A stretch of 7,417 nucleotides of DNA from positions 1 through 7,417 of the forward strand of contig JBBQBQ010000177.1 of assembly GCA_038317685.1 (NCBI GenBank). Direction: 5' to 3'. The position numbers were made by a program, and so were the translations under genes. This DNA comes from JBBQBQ01 sp038317685. Lineage in GTDB: Bacteria; Desulfobacterota; Desulfuromonadia; Desulfuromonadales; DDH964. Positions 1 through 6,926 of this stretch are shown piece after piece (the stretch's first letter is position 1; each line of letters starts with the position of its first letter). The notes under the pieces are model-generated. The model did not search any database and was not told the origin of the DNA. It saw only the letters and a program-made list of their open reading frames with translations.

Positions 1-1
1 C

Positions 2-35
2 CCGGCCCGCGGGCCGGTCTTCTCTGTTTTTTCTG
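2..35. terminator. Palindromic hairpin plus T-rich tract, likely intrinsic terminator
   Basis: Positions 2-17 form a perfect 16-bp palindrome (CCGGCC-CGCG-GGCCGG as a 6-bp GC stem with a 4-base loop). On the + strand it is followed by a T-rich run at 18-32 containing six consecutive T, the classic layout of a Rho-independent terminator. It would end a + strand transcript arriving from outside the left edge, converging on ndk. On the minus strand the hairpin is preceded by an A-rich run, as in bidirectional terminators. Whether a U tract follows on that side lies outside the window. Confidence 0.6.
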
Positions 36-36
36 A

Positions 37-52
37 TCCGCCCGAAGGCGAA
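37..52 (-). terminator. Small UUCG-tetraloop hairpin just after the ndk stop
   Basis: Read on the minus strand, 52 to 37 gives UUCGCC-UUCG-GGCGGA: four GC pairs closed by the very stable C(UUCG)G tetraloop, extended by one U-G wobble and one U-A pair. It begins 8 bases after the ndk stop codon. No U tract follows, so by itself it is a 3'-end stabilising or processing hairpin rather than a full terminator. Together with the palindrome at 2-17 it makes a two-hairpin 3' region for ndk. Confidence 0.35.
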
Positions 53-60
53 GGTGGTAA

Positions 61-477
61 TCAGCCCAAAAGTTCCAGACCGGAAAAGAAATACGGGATT
101 TCGAAGGTGGCGGTTTCCGGTGCATCGGAGCCATGGGTGGCGTTGTTGCCGATGGAGGTCCCGAATTCCTTGCGCAGCGACCCCGCCTCAGCCTTGGCCG
201 GGTCGGTCGCTCCCATCAGATCGCGCCATTTCTTGATGGCGCCGGGGGCTTCAAGGACCAGAACAATGCAAGGACCGCTGCTCATGAAATCCGTGAGTTC
301 ACCGAAAAAGGGCCGCTCCCGATGGACGTAATAGAACCCTTCAGCCTCCACCTTGCTCAGGTAAAGCTTTTTGATGCCGACCACAGTGAAACCTTCCGCA
401 TAAATGCGGGCAAGGATTTTTCCGGCATGACCGGTTGCGAAAGCGTCAGGCTTGACGATGGCGAACGTTCTTTCCAT
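61..477 (-). CDS. ndk: Nucleoside diphosphate kinase (138 aa)
   Basis: Transfers the terminal phosphate of ATP to other nucleoside diphosphates through a phosphohistidine intermediate, keeping NTP and dNTP pools balanced in the cytoplasm. The signature NATHGSD surrounds the catalytic His115. The residues known from the family to bind nucleotide are all present in register: Lys9, Tyr49, Phe57, Arg85, Thr91, Arg102, Asn112, Ser117 and Glu126. The length of 138 residues is normal for bacterial Ndk, so the gene looks intact. I chose ATG at 477 because the protein then opens with the usual MERTFAIVKPDA. A GGAGG ribosome-binding site (486-490) sits 8 bases upstream, and a longer in-frame GTG start at 543 would run through the promoter. 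It follows tamB on the same strand after a 161-base gap but has its own promoter, so it is probably transcribed independently. Confidence 0.97.
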   Translation of the reverse strand: MERTFAIVKPDAFATGHAGKILARIYAEGFTVVGIKKLYLSKVEAEGFYYVHRERPFFGELTDFMSSGPCIVLVLEAPGAIKKWRDLMGATDPAKAEAGSLRKEFGTSIGNNATHGSDAPETATFEIPYFFSGLELLG

Positions 478-485
478 GTTGGTAT

Positions 486-490
486 CCTCC
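486..490 (-). promoter_or_regulatory. Ribosome-binding site of ndk
   Basis: On the minus strand these bases read GGAGG, with 8 bases between them and ATG at 477. This strong Shine-Dalgarno match decides the start of ndk in favour of 477 over the in-frame GTG at 543. Confidence 0.8.
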
Positions 491-527
491 GGGTTCGATC
501 GGTTGGGGGGGAATAGGAAGCCCGGGC

Positions 528-556
528 TATTTAGCATTGCCACCGGGAAATGTCAA
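528..556 (-). promoter_or_regulatory. Sigma70-type promoter of ndk
   Basis: On the minus strand there is a perfect -35 box TTGACA (551-556), a 17-base spacer, and a -10 box TAAATA (528-533) preceded by TGC, i.e. an extended -10. The -10 hexamer itself matches TATAAT at only three positions, but the ideal spacing, perfect -35 and TG motif make the whole convincing. Transcription would start near 521, giving a leader of about 44 bases before the ndk ATG. No operator-like repeat was seen around it, fitting constitutive expression. Confidence 0.65.
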
Positions 557-597
557 GACAATCGATACCATCCCCGCTCCGTCAAAGTACGGATCCC

Positions 598-619
598 CAG
601 GCTCCGCCGGAAGAGCCTG
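598..619 (-). terminator. Possible 3' hairpin after tamB
   Basis: CAGGCTC (598-604) and GAGCCTG (613-619) form a perfect 7-bp stem with an 8-base loop, starting 20 bases past the tamB stop codon. No U-rich run follows on the minus strand (the next bases are GGGGATCC), so it is not a textbook intrinsic terminator. It may mark or protect the tamB mRNA end. Confidence 0.3.
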
Positions 620-638
620 CCGGGCTCGTCTTCACGCC

Positions 639-3600
639 TCACTCAAAGGTGATTTTGTAGTAGAGATCGATCCCGCTTTCGGATCCCATTGTCGACTCGA
701 GCTGCCAGTGTTTGTTGATATCGTAGCGAATCCCGACTTCACTGGTATTGGTGAAAATCGACTGGCCGAAACTGATATAAAGTTTGGGACTTAGGTACTT
801 GCCAACGGTCACCACCGACTGGGAGACATCACCTTTTCCGGTCTTCACATCGATGACGTCGACCCCCAGTTGTCTCTGGAGACGGTCGCGCAGGCCGACC
901 GATTCCCCTTGGGAGAGAAGGGTGCCGGCGGCCGTCAGAAGCAGGCCGGCCTGATTCGGATCGTCCCCCAACGGGTGTCCGAGCACGACGTAGGCGAGGA
1001 TATCGGTGTCCGCCAGCGCCGGCTCTGAATAGAGCTTGACGATCGGGTCCCGCGGGGTTCCGGTAACCCGGACTCCGGCCTTCACTTCGTCGGAGGTTCG
1101 AAGGGCCAGCATATCGATCCCGGGTTCCTCCAGAGGGCCTCCGGCAAAGAGGAGGCTGCCTCGGGTCACCTTGAGCCGGACCCCATAGGCAGCATAGGAT
1201 CCTTCGGCGACTTCGATCCGTCCCTGGCCGGTCAGTTTCCGCAAATCTTTCCCCTGCACCAGAACGTGCCCCGTCAACCGGGCATCGAACCCTTCCGCAT
1301 CGACCAGAACGTGATCTCCCAGGCGAACGTCGATCTTGAGGGCGACGTGCAAGGTCCTCTCCTGGTCCCGGGCCCCGGCCAGGTCGGTAAAGACCAGATC
1401 GGGGCTGGAGCCGACCGGCGCCCGGCCTTGCCGACCGCGCAGCAGAGCCTCCGGAACCAAAACCGTGCCGGAAAGATTCAGGTCGGTTCCCTCCCCCTTC
1501 AACTCAAGGTCGGGGCTGACCGTCACCTGGAATTCCTGGAGATCAACCGCCCTGAAATTTTCTCCCTTCAGATGGACCTGGTAGGCTCCCGGCTTGAGTC
1601 CCCGCAGGTCCAATACTCCGGTCCCTTCAATCATCCCCTTCCCGGAGGTGACCTGCAATGCGTCCATGAAGAGGCGCTGTCCGTCGAGCCTAAAAGTAGC
1701 TCCGATCTTCTCCAGATGGATGCCGGTTCCCGGCAGATAGGCCCCGGCATCCTGAATTTTCACCTGCCCTCCCAGGCGGGGTTCAAGCCAGGTACCATCC
1801 ATCACCAAAGAGGCGTGGAGACTCCCCTGACTTTCCTGAACCAGGCCGGGAAGGAGGCTGGAAAGCAACCCTTCCTCGTGGAATTCACCTTCCAGAGTTC
1901 CCAGCACCGGGCCGTTGCGATTCAGACCCACCGGCAGCTGCGCCGGCAACGGCAAACTCACCGTACCCCGGACCTTCCCCCGTTCAGCCAATTCGGCCTC
2001 GAAAGTCCCCTGTATCTGCTGTCCCTGCCACTTCCAGGAGAAGGCAGCGGTGTTCAACGGCGCCACAATGAATCGTTTGCCGCTTTTCCAGCGGAACTCC
2101 CCACGATCAATGGATCCTACCCCGGTCAGCTCCAGGCGCCCCCCCGCTTGCCAGCCGCCCCGAGCTGTGGCGCCAAGCCGGCCGGAAAGATCGATCCCCG
2201 GAGCCAGCCAGGGACGGAGCAGCGCCAGGTCGAGATCGACCACGGTCAGCGTGACTTCTCCCGCCGTCGGCAACGCCAGCCGCGCGGGAGCCGGGGAAGT
2301 GACCCGGCCATGCACGGACCCCTGGGACGGGGTCGTCAACGTCCACTCGCCGGCCAATCCGGCCTGGCCGAAGTCAAGTTGCAGGTCGGCCCGGTTCAAC
2401 TCCAGACGTTGTCCCTGAAATCGCACGACCGGCAACGAATGTGACTCCAACTTCAGCGCCAGGTTGCCGTCCTGGGACCATTCCATCTGCCCGTTGCCGG
2501 CACTCACCCCTTGCAGGTCAAATCCTTTGATCCAGGGGTTCGCTAACCCCAGGTCAAGATCCCGCCAGCGAGCGGTGACGGTCCCCCGCTTCGGCCAGGT
2601 CAGGGCGACCGGTTGCCGGGAAACCACTTCGCCGCTGAAAAACCCCTGAGACCCGAGTTCGAGTCGCCATTGGCCATCCAGTCCGCCCGGCCCCCAATCG
2701 ATCCGGGCTCCAACGGCTGTTGCCGTCAACGACCTGGCCCCATCGTTCCAACCGCCCTGGCCGTCGATCTTCCCTCCCAGGCTGACGAGCTGCCCGGCGT
2801 CCCACTTCATATCCACGATGCCGCTGGCGATCCCGGTCAACGGCATTTTGGCCAGCCAGGGTTTGAACCATCCGACATCGAAGCGGTTGAATTCTCCTGC
2901 CACCGTCCCGGACAAAGGCGAGAGCTGAAGATCCCCTGAGGTCATCAGCCGTTCCGCACCCAAGCCGTCCATCTCAAGGTGGGACCAGAACAAACGCTGG
3001 CGGCCGAGTTCGATCGGAACCGGGGAGTGGAGACGCCAACTTCCACCCTGGACCGCGTCGGCGGAGAAGCTCTGAAGCAAACCGCTCCAACCGGCGTCGG
3101 TCAGTCCCCCCGCCAGAACGGCTACCGCATGACCGTCCGGCCATCGGGCCTTGAGGGTCAGGTCGTGGTGAGCCGGTGTCCCACGCCCTTCAATGCCGAG
3201 GCGGCCGATATGCCAAGGGCCCTGAGTCAGTTCGCCCAATTCTGCGGACACCTGCAGCCGGTCGAGTTCAGGCTCGAAGGCTCCTTGAAAGGTGAGGGAT
3301 GCGACATGCAGCTGCCGCCACAGGAGATTCTTCCCGCGTGCTGTACCGGCACCGGTCCAGCCTTCACCGGTCCTCCAGCGCACCCAGCCGGTCCAATCGA
3401 GTTCACCGCCGACTTCGGGAACGAGGTTGCCGATTTCTTTGGCGGCCAGAGTCAATTCCAGCCGCTCGGCCAGGCGGCCCTGCCCGTTGAGAGTATATCC
3501 GGGACCGTTAAGGTCCAGGGTGTCAAGGGTCAGGTCCGCCCCGTTGGTTCGCCCGGCTATGCGTCCCTCCACTGCCCGGCCGAACAGTTGACTGGACGAC

Positions 3601-4895
3601 AGTTGTGCCTGCCAGTCGGCCGTCACCGGCAGGTGTCGGGGAAAGCCGAGATTACCGGTGACTTTGAGGTTGAGGGAGCCGTCCCAGCCGGAAAACCAGC
3701 GGCCCGGATCGAGTTGTCGGCCGTTCAATTCACCGCTGATGGTCGGGATCTGCCGCCAGTCTACGTCCAGGTCGCCAGCGACCGTTCCCCCGAGCCAGCG
3801 GCCCTCCAGCCCCTCCAAGGCCAGCCCTTTCCAATCGCCAGCGACCTTCCCGGCCAATTGCAGATCGCGCCAGGTCGGCCCGCTATTGGCGAGAGCGAAC
3901 TCACCCGAAAAGCCGTGGGCCGAGATTTGCCCCTTCAGTGTCCCGGAAATTGCAGTGGCAACCGTAATCTCCGGCTGCAGGTCGATCTTCTGCACCTCCA
4001 GGTCCAGGTCCACGACCGGCGCCGGAGCGGCCCAGGTCAACGTCGCCGAACCGGTCGCTTCACCGCTGATACCCGACCGTTGCAGACGGACCTGGTTCAG
4101 GACCAGACGGTCCGGATGCACTATGACGGGCGAGGACAGCTGGACGTTTAACTGGGTCGGCCAATCGAGGGTGAGGAGAACCTGCCCGTTGGCCAAGGCT
4201 CCATCCTTCCCGGGGGCCAGTTGCAGTTCGCAGCCGACGCTCGTGAGGTGCGCCGGCCAGCCGGGTCCCCGGGGAGACAGGGTCAAGGTTCCCTTGGCAC
4301 TCCGGGGAGCGAAACCGACCTCCAGGTTCCCCTGAAGCCGTCCGCCAGCCATGGACAGGTCAAGACCTTCGCCACGCAGCGTCCCGCCCCTCCAGCTTAG
4401 ACGCCCCTTCCCTGCTTCCAGACGCAAGGGCTCGCCCGCGAGGGGCCGGTAGAGGCCATCGGAGATTTCCAGAGACCGGATACCGACCCGAAACCGCAGC
4501 AGCCAACCGCTCAATTCGGGCCAGCCGGGACCCGACGCCGGCGTGACTGATGACAATGGCTCCTCGGAAACCGGACGTACCAACACCTCCGGGGCATGAA
4601 GGACCAGTCGCGAAATGTCCAGTTCTCCCCGTAGCAGCCCCTCCGGACGCCAGGTGATGTCGACCCGATCCACCCGCACCTCCAGTCCGGCGCCGACCCA
4701 AACAACCTGCTGCAGCTCCAACCGATCGGCGAGCCGACCTTCCACCTTGCCGATGGTAAAGCGGCCCGGCAGGCGATCTGTGGCCACCTGCAGCAGCCGG
4801 CGAGCCCCCGTCTCGGACCAGCCCAGCCACTCCGCAAAACCGAAGCCCAGGACCAGCAGCAACAGGGGCAGCAACAGCCACCGCCAACGGCGCAT
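639..4895 (-). CDS. tamB: TamB, translocation and assembly module inner-membrane protein (1418 aa)
   Basis: Large periplasm-spanning partner of TamA (YtfN/AsmA-like superfamily). Family members fold as a long beta-strand groove with a hydrophobic interior, are implicated in outer-membrane protein assembly and in phospholipid movement between membranes, and are anchored in the inner membrane by the N-terminus. Here a basic start (MRRWRW) precedes a leucine-rich membrane helix at about residues 5-22. The rest is almost entirely alternating beta pattern with many G, W and L. About residues 1046-1418 match the C-terminal TamB domain (DUF490), ending in GIRYDINKHWQLES and a final YYKITFE. A 108-residue repeat lies in the middle (about 663-925). 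The length is somewhat above the roughly 1260 residues of E. coli TamB. I chose ATG at 4895, 5 bases after the tamA stop. An in-frame TTG at 4907 would add four residues, overlap tamA by 7 bases and has a GGGG 5 bases upstream, so it cannot be excluded. Translation is probably coupled to tamA. Confidence 0.93.
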   Translation of the reverse strand: MRRWRWLLLPLLLLVLGFGFAEWLGWSETGARRLLQVATDRLPGRFTIGKVEGRLADRLELQQVVWVGAGLEVRVDRVDITWRPEGLLRGELDISRLVLHAPEVLVRPVSEEPLSSVTPASGPGWPELSGWLLRFRVGIRSLEISDGLYRPLAGEPLRLEAGKGRLSWRGGTLRGEGLDLSMAGGRLQGNLEVGFAPRSAKGTLTLSPRGPGWPAHLTSVGCELQLAPGKDGALANGQVLLTLDWPTQLNVQLSSPVIVHPDRLVLNQVRLQRSGISGEATGSATLTWAAPAPVVDLDLEVQKIDLQPEITVATAISGTLKGQISAHGFSGEFALANSGPTWRDLQLAGKVAGDWKGLALEGLEGRWLGGTVAGDLDVDWRQIPTISGELNGRQLDPGRWFSGWDGSLNLKVTGNLGFPRHLPVTADWQAQLSSSQLFGRAVEGRIAGRTNGADLTLDTLDLNGPGYTLNGQGRLAERLELTLAAKEIGNLVPEVGGELDWTGWVRWRTGEGWTGAGTARGKNLLWRQLHVASLTFQGAFEPELDRLQVSAELGELTQGPWHIGRLGIEGRGTPAHHDLTLKARWPDGHAVAVLAGGLTDAGWSGLLQSFSADAVQGGSWRLHSPVPIELGRQRLFWSHLEMDGLGAERLMTSGDLQLSPLSGTVAGEFNRFDVGWFKPWLAKMPLTGIASGIVDMKWDAGQLVSLGGKIDGQGGWNDGARSLTATAVGARIDWGPGGLDGQWRLELGSQGFFSGEVVSRQPVALTWPKRGTVTARWRDLDLGLANPWIKGFDLQGVSAGNGQMEWSQDGNLALKLESHSLPVVRFQGQRLELNRADLQLDFGQAGLAGEWTLTTPSQGSVHGRVTSPAPARLALPTAGEVTLTVVDLDLALLRPWLAPGIDLSGRLGATARGGWQAGGRLELTGVGSIDRGEFRWKSGKRFIVAPLNTAAFSWKWQGQQIQGTFEAELAERGKVRGTVSLPLPAQLPVGLNRNGPVLGTLEGEFHEEGLLSSLLPGLVQESQGSLHASLVMDGTWLEPRLGGQVKIQDAGAYLPGTGIHLEKIGATFRLDGQRLFMDALQVTSGKGMIEGTGVLDLRGLKPGAYQVHLKGENFRAVDLQEFQVTVSPDLELKGEGTDLNLSGTVLVPEALLRGRQGRAPVGSSPDLVFTDLAGARDQERTLHVALKIDVRLGDHVLVDAEGFDARLTGHVLVQGKDLRKLTGQGRIEVAEGSYAAYGVRLKVTRGSLLFAGGPLEEPGIDMLALRTSDEVKAGVRVTGTPRDPIVKLYSEPALADTDILAYVVLGHPLGDDPNQAGLLLTAAGTLLSQGESVGLRDRLQRQLGVDVIDVKTGKGDVSQSVVTVGKYLSPKLYISFGQSIFTNTSEVGIRYDINKHWQLESTMGSESGIDLYYKITFE
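2142..2909 (-). repeat. Three-copy 108-residue protein repeat inside tamB
   Basis: Numbering TamB from the ATG at 4895, the block beginning at Gly663 recurs at Gly771 and Gly879 with no gaps over about 40 residues. The copies start GTVAGEFNRFDVGWFKPWL, GTVTARWRDLDLGLANPWI and GEVTLTVVDLDLALLRPWL. Pro-Trp falls at 679-680, 787-788 and 895-896, always followed by a LxG turn and a W-x-x-G. A second element, G-x-V/F-x-G-x-V followed by a P-A-x-L-like stretch, recurs at about 751, 859 and 973. The spacing corresponds to 324 bp, but the copies differ enough that this is an old protein repeat, not a recent DNA duplication. Confidence 0.7.
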
Positions 4896-4900
4896 CCGCG

Positions 4901-6700
4901 CTACCAAGAGAGCCCCACGCTGATATGCAGCCGGTAGCCGCGGCGATGGTGGCCGAAGCGTTTTGCCACATCGAGCCGTAGCGGACCGACAACCGAATAG
5001 TAACGCACTCCGAGACCCGCTCCCTGAGCCCAGGCGACATTCCCCGGGGCATTAAAGGCGTTACCGACGTCATAGAAACTGGCAATCCCCCAATCCTTAA
5101 AGATGCCTCGCTCCAATTCGAGGCTACCGGCCAGCATATGTTTCCCCCCGACCACCTTGCCGCTGGCGTCGGTGGGCCCCAGAGACTGGTAGGCATAGCC
5201 CCGCACGCTCTTGTCACCTCCGGCAAAAAAGCGGAGCGACGTTGGGATTTCGGCCAATTTGTCGCTCACCAGGGTGGTTCCACATTGGCCGCGAGTCAGC
5301 AGGGAAAGTCGCCAGGGGAGAGGCAGGAGATAGTCGGCATTGCCCAGCACCTGGAACAGCTTGCTGTCGGAACCCAGGACGGGGTGGGTGCCACGAATTT
5401 CCATCCCGAACAGGAAACCCTCGCGGGGATGGACAGGATCGGAAAAATGATGCGCCGAAAACCTGCCCCCCGGAAGCACCATATAGGAACGATTGTTGGT
5501 CAGGCCAACCCGGTAATCTTCATCGAGCAGTCTGAGGAAGAGGGATCCGAGCAACCCCGGGCCGAGGCTGTGAATTCGTTCCAATTCGGTGGAGATGAGC
5601 CTGGAGGTGTAGGTATCGGTCTTTTCACTTTTGAGATTGAAACGCAGGGCAGTGACATTTTGCAGTGCCGTTGGGCTGGGTATCAGGTAATTGGCCTCGA
5701 CCTCCTGTTTGACGGTTGAGACGCTGGTATCTATCTTCAGTTCGTGACCCAGATGGAAAATATTGACGTCCTGATAACGCAACGAAGCCCTTGGTCCGGT
5801 ATCGGTTCCGTAGCCGATTCCGGGCCGCAAGCGACGACGGTCGGAGGGGACCAACTGGATACTGATCGGGACCGATTGCTCATGAACCAGTTCGAGGTGC
5901 GGAGTGATGAGGACGTCCTTGAAACGATCGGAGTCAAGATAGTTGATCTGGGTCTGTCCGAGTCGATGGTAGGAAAACCGTTCTCCCTCCTGGAAATCGA
6001 GATACCGCCGGAGAAAGGGGTCCGGGTAATTGGGGGCGCCGTGAATCAGAACCGATTCGAAAAAAAGGAGGGGTCCGGTGTCGAGTTCCAGTTCGATCTC
6101 GCTACGCAGGGTGTCCCGGTCAACGACGAGGAGATGCCGCTCAAAACTAGCGTAGAGATAGCCAAGGTCAACGGCCTGGGCAATCAAGGCGCCCTTGGCC
6201 TGTTCATAGTGGTCCTGGCGCAGAATGTCTCCCTGATGGAGCGGAAAGGAGTCAGCCAGCATTCGAAGTTTTGGTTCATTCCTGCCCGGCCCGGCCAGAG
6301 CCACCTTGACGGCATCGAGGCGGACTGCGGCGCCAGGTTGGACCTGGACCAGGAGGACCACTTCATCAGGGGACGGAGTCTCCACCGTGACTTCGGTTCG
6401 GGCGGAAAAGTAACCGTAGGGTTCCAAAGCGGCCCGCACCCGTTCAGGGATCTGCAAACGAAATCGGTCCAGCCAGGGACGATCGATGGCCCCTTCACGA
6501 GTCAGGCCGAAGGGGACGGCAATGGCAGCCTGAACGTTCTCCAGCATCTCGTCCGCCACGCCGTCGATCGTGACCGTCACCGGCTCGGCCCCCCAGGCCG
6601 GGCCTGCCAACAGCAACAGTAACAACCAAACCCAAGTCCGGGATGCCGCAAAAAACCATCGGTTTTTATGGGGAGTCAATCCGAGGGAGGGTACGAACAT
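4901..6700 (-). CDS. tamA: TamA, Omp85-family outer-membrane assembly barrel (599 aa)
   Basis: Outer-membrane component of the translocation and assembly module, related to BamA, with TamB as inner-membrane partner. It starts with a signal peptide: positive N-region, leucine run at about 23-31, and a likely cleavage after AWG (residue 37). About residues 40-285 look like three POTRA domains, e.g. a helix-strand segment with the conserved GYLYASFE and a third unit ending at QLVPSDRRR. About 293-599 is the beta-barrel: GIGYGTDTGPRASLRY opens it, FFAGGDKSVRGY carries the VRGY motif (499-502) that marks the Omp85 L6 loop, and the last residues SVGLSW give the aromatic C-terminal signal for barrel insertion. 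The length is close to the 577 residues of E. coli TamA. ATG at 6700 is preceded by GAGG (6706-6709) at 5 bases. The stop abuts or overlaps the tamB start, so the two form an operon. BamA itself is excluded by having three rather than five POTRA domains and by the tamB neighbour. Confidence 0.94.
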   Translation of the reverse strand: MFVPSLGLTPHKNRWFFAASRTWVWLLLLLLAGPAWGAEPVTVTIDGVADEMLENVQAAIAVPFGLTREGAIDRPWLDRFRLQIPERVRAALEPYGYFSARTEVTVETPSPDEVVLLVQVQPGAAVRLDAVKVALAGPGRNEPKLRMLADSFPLHQGDILRQDHYEQAKGALIAQAVDLGYLYASFERHLLVVDRDTLRSEIELELDTGPLLFFESVLIHGAPNYPDPFLRRYLDFQEGERFSYHRLGQTQINYLDSDRFKDVLITPHLELVHEQSVPISIQLVPSDRRRLRPGIGYGTDTGPRASLRYQDVNIFHLGHELKIDTSVSTVKQEVEANYLIPSPTALQNVTALRFNLKSEKTDTYTSRLISTELERIHSLGPGLLGSLFLRLLDEDYRVGLTNNRSYMVLPGGRFSAHHFSDPVHPREGFLFGMEIRGTHPVLGSDSKLFQVLGNADYLLPLPWRLSLLTRGQCGTTLVSDKLAEIPTSLRFFAGGDKSVRGYAYQSLGPTDASGKVVGGKHMLAGSLELERGIFKDWGIASFYDVGNAFNAPGNVAWAQGAGLGVRYYSVVGPLRLDVAKRFGHHRRGYRLHISVGLSW

Positions 6701-6728
6701 CAGGACCTCAGGAGGGGCGGCAAGGGGT

Positions 6729-6775
6729 GAATCAGTTGGCGGAATCCGCTGGAATCAGTCCTTGCCAACAGCAAG
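6729..6775. repeat. Short repeats in the tamA leader
   Basis: GAATCAGT occurs at 6729-6736 and again at 6752-6759. Between them is the odd palindrome GCGGA-A-TCCGC (6739-6749), followed by a small hairpin CTTGC-CAACA-GCAAG (6761-6775). They lie in the untranslated stretch before tamA, within the leader if the promoter at 6820-6847 is real. They could shape mRNA structure or bind a regulator, but each element is short and could be chance. Confidence 0.3.
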
Positions 6776-6794
6776 ACCGCCGCATCGCCCGGCA

Positions 6795-6846
6795 CACCTG
6801 AGCTGACAGGTGCAGCTTCATTGTAAACTAACGCCCCGCAGGTGCA
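6795..6846. promoter_or_regulatory. Cluster of CACCTG/CAGGTG half-sites upstream of tamA
   Basis: CACCTG at 6795-6800 and CAGGTG at 6807-6812 form an inverted repeat with a 6-base centre. The extended copy CAGGTGCA at 6807-6814 recurs exactly at 6839-6846, 32 bases away (about three helical turns). The copies flank the possible tamA -10 box, and the far copy overlaps the possible -35. This geometry fits a protein-binding operator, or the inverted pair could fold as a hairpin at the 5' end of the tamAB mRNA. No known regulator was recognised from it. Confidence 0.3.
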
Positions 6847-6847
6847 A
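6820..6847 (-). promoter_or_regulatory. Possible promoter of tamA-tamB
   Basis: On the minus strand TACAAT (6820-6825) matches the -10 consensus at five of six positions. Sixteen bases upstream lies TTGCAC (6842-6847), a weak -35 sharing TTG. Transcription would start near 6813, giving a leader of about 112 bases to the tamA ATG, beginning with the CACCTG hairpin. The weak -35 would suit an activator-dependent promoter. Confidence 0.35.
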
Positions 6848-6848
6848 C

Positions 6849-6896
6849 AAGGGAGAGGAGGAAGAGACGAAGGGGGCTGCCCGGCACGTCAGCCCC
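6849..6896 (-). terminator. Likely terminator of the lipoprotein gene(s)
   Basis: GGGGCTG (6873-6879) and CAGCCCC (6890-6896) form a perfect 7-bp GC-rich stem with a 10-base loop, about 30 bases after the lipoprotein stop codon. On the minus strand it is followed by a pyrimidine-only tract (CTTCGTCTCTTCC and onward, with one G). The tract has fewer U than an ideal intrinsic terminator, so termination may be partial. If it works, it separates the lipoprotein genes from tamAB. Confidence 0.4.
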
Positions 6897-6926
6897 GAAG
6901 CGCCCAGGGTGGTGGCAGGGGATGGG

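Noticed and set aside
61..543. ndk read from the GTG at 543 (160 aa)
   Set aside because: The extra 22 residues are not part of Ndk, the start lies upstream of the -10 box and the inferred transcription start, and the ATG at 477 has a strong ribosome site.
1266..2444. 392-codon open frame on the + strand, antisense to tamB
   Set aside because: No recognisable domain, a Q/P/R-rich composition typical of reading GC-rich coding DNA backwards, and tamB on the other strand has clear family structure throughout.
2979..4151. 390-codon open frame on the + strand, antisense to tamB
   Set aside because: Same reasoning: a shadow of tamB with low-complexity composition and no convincing protein pattern, although the length is striking.
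5744..6622. 292-codon open frame on the + strand, antisense to tamA
   Set aside because: tamA is unmistakable in this stretch (POTRA and signal-peptide features), and the antisense product resembles nothing.
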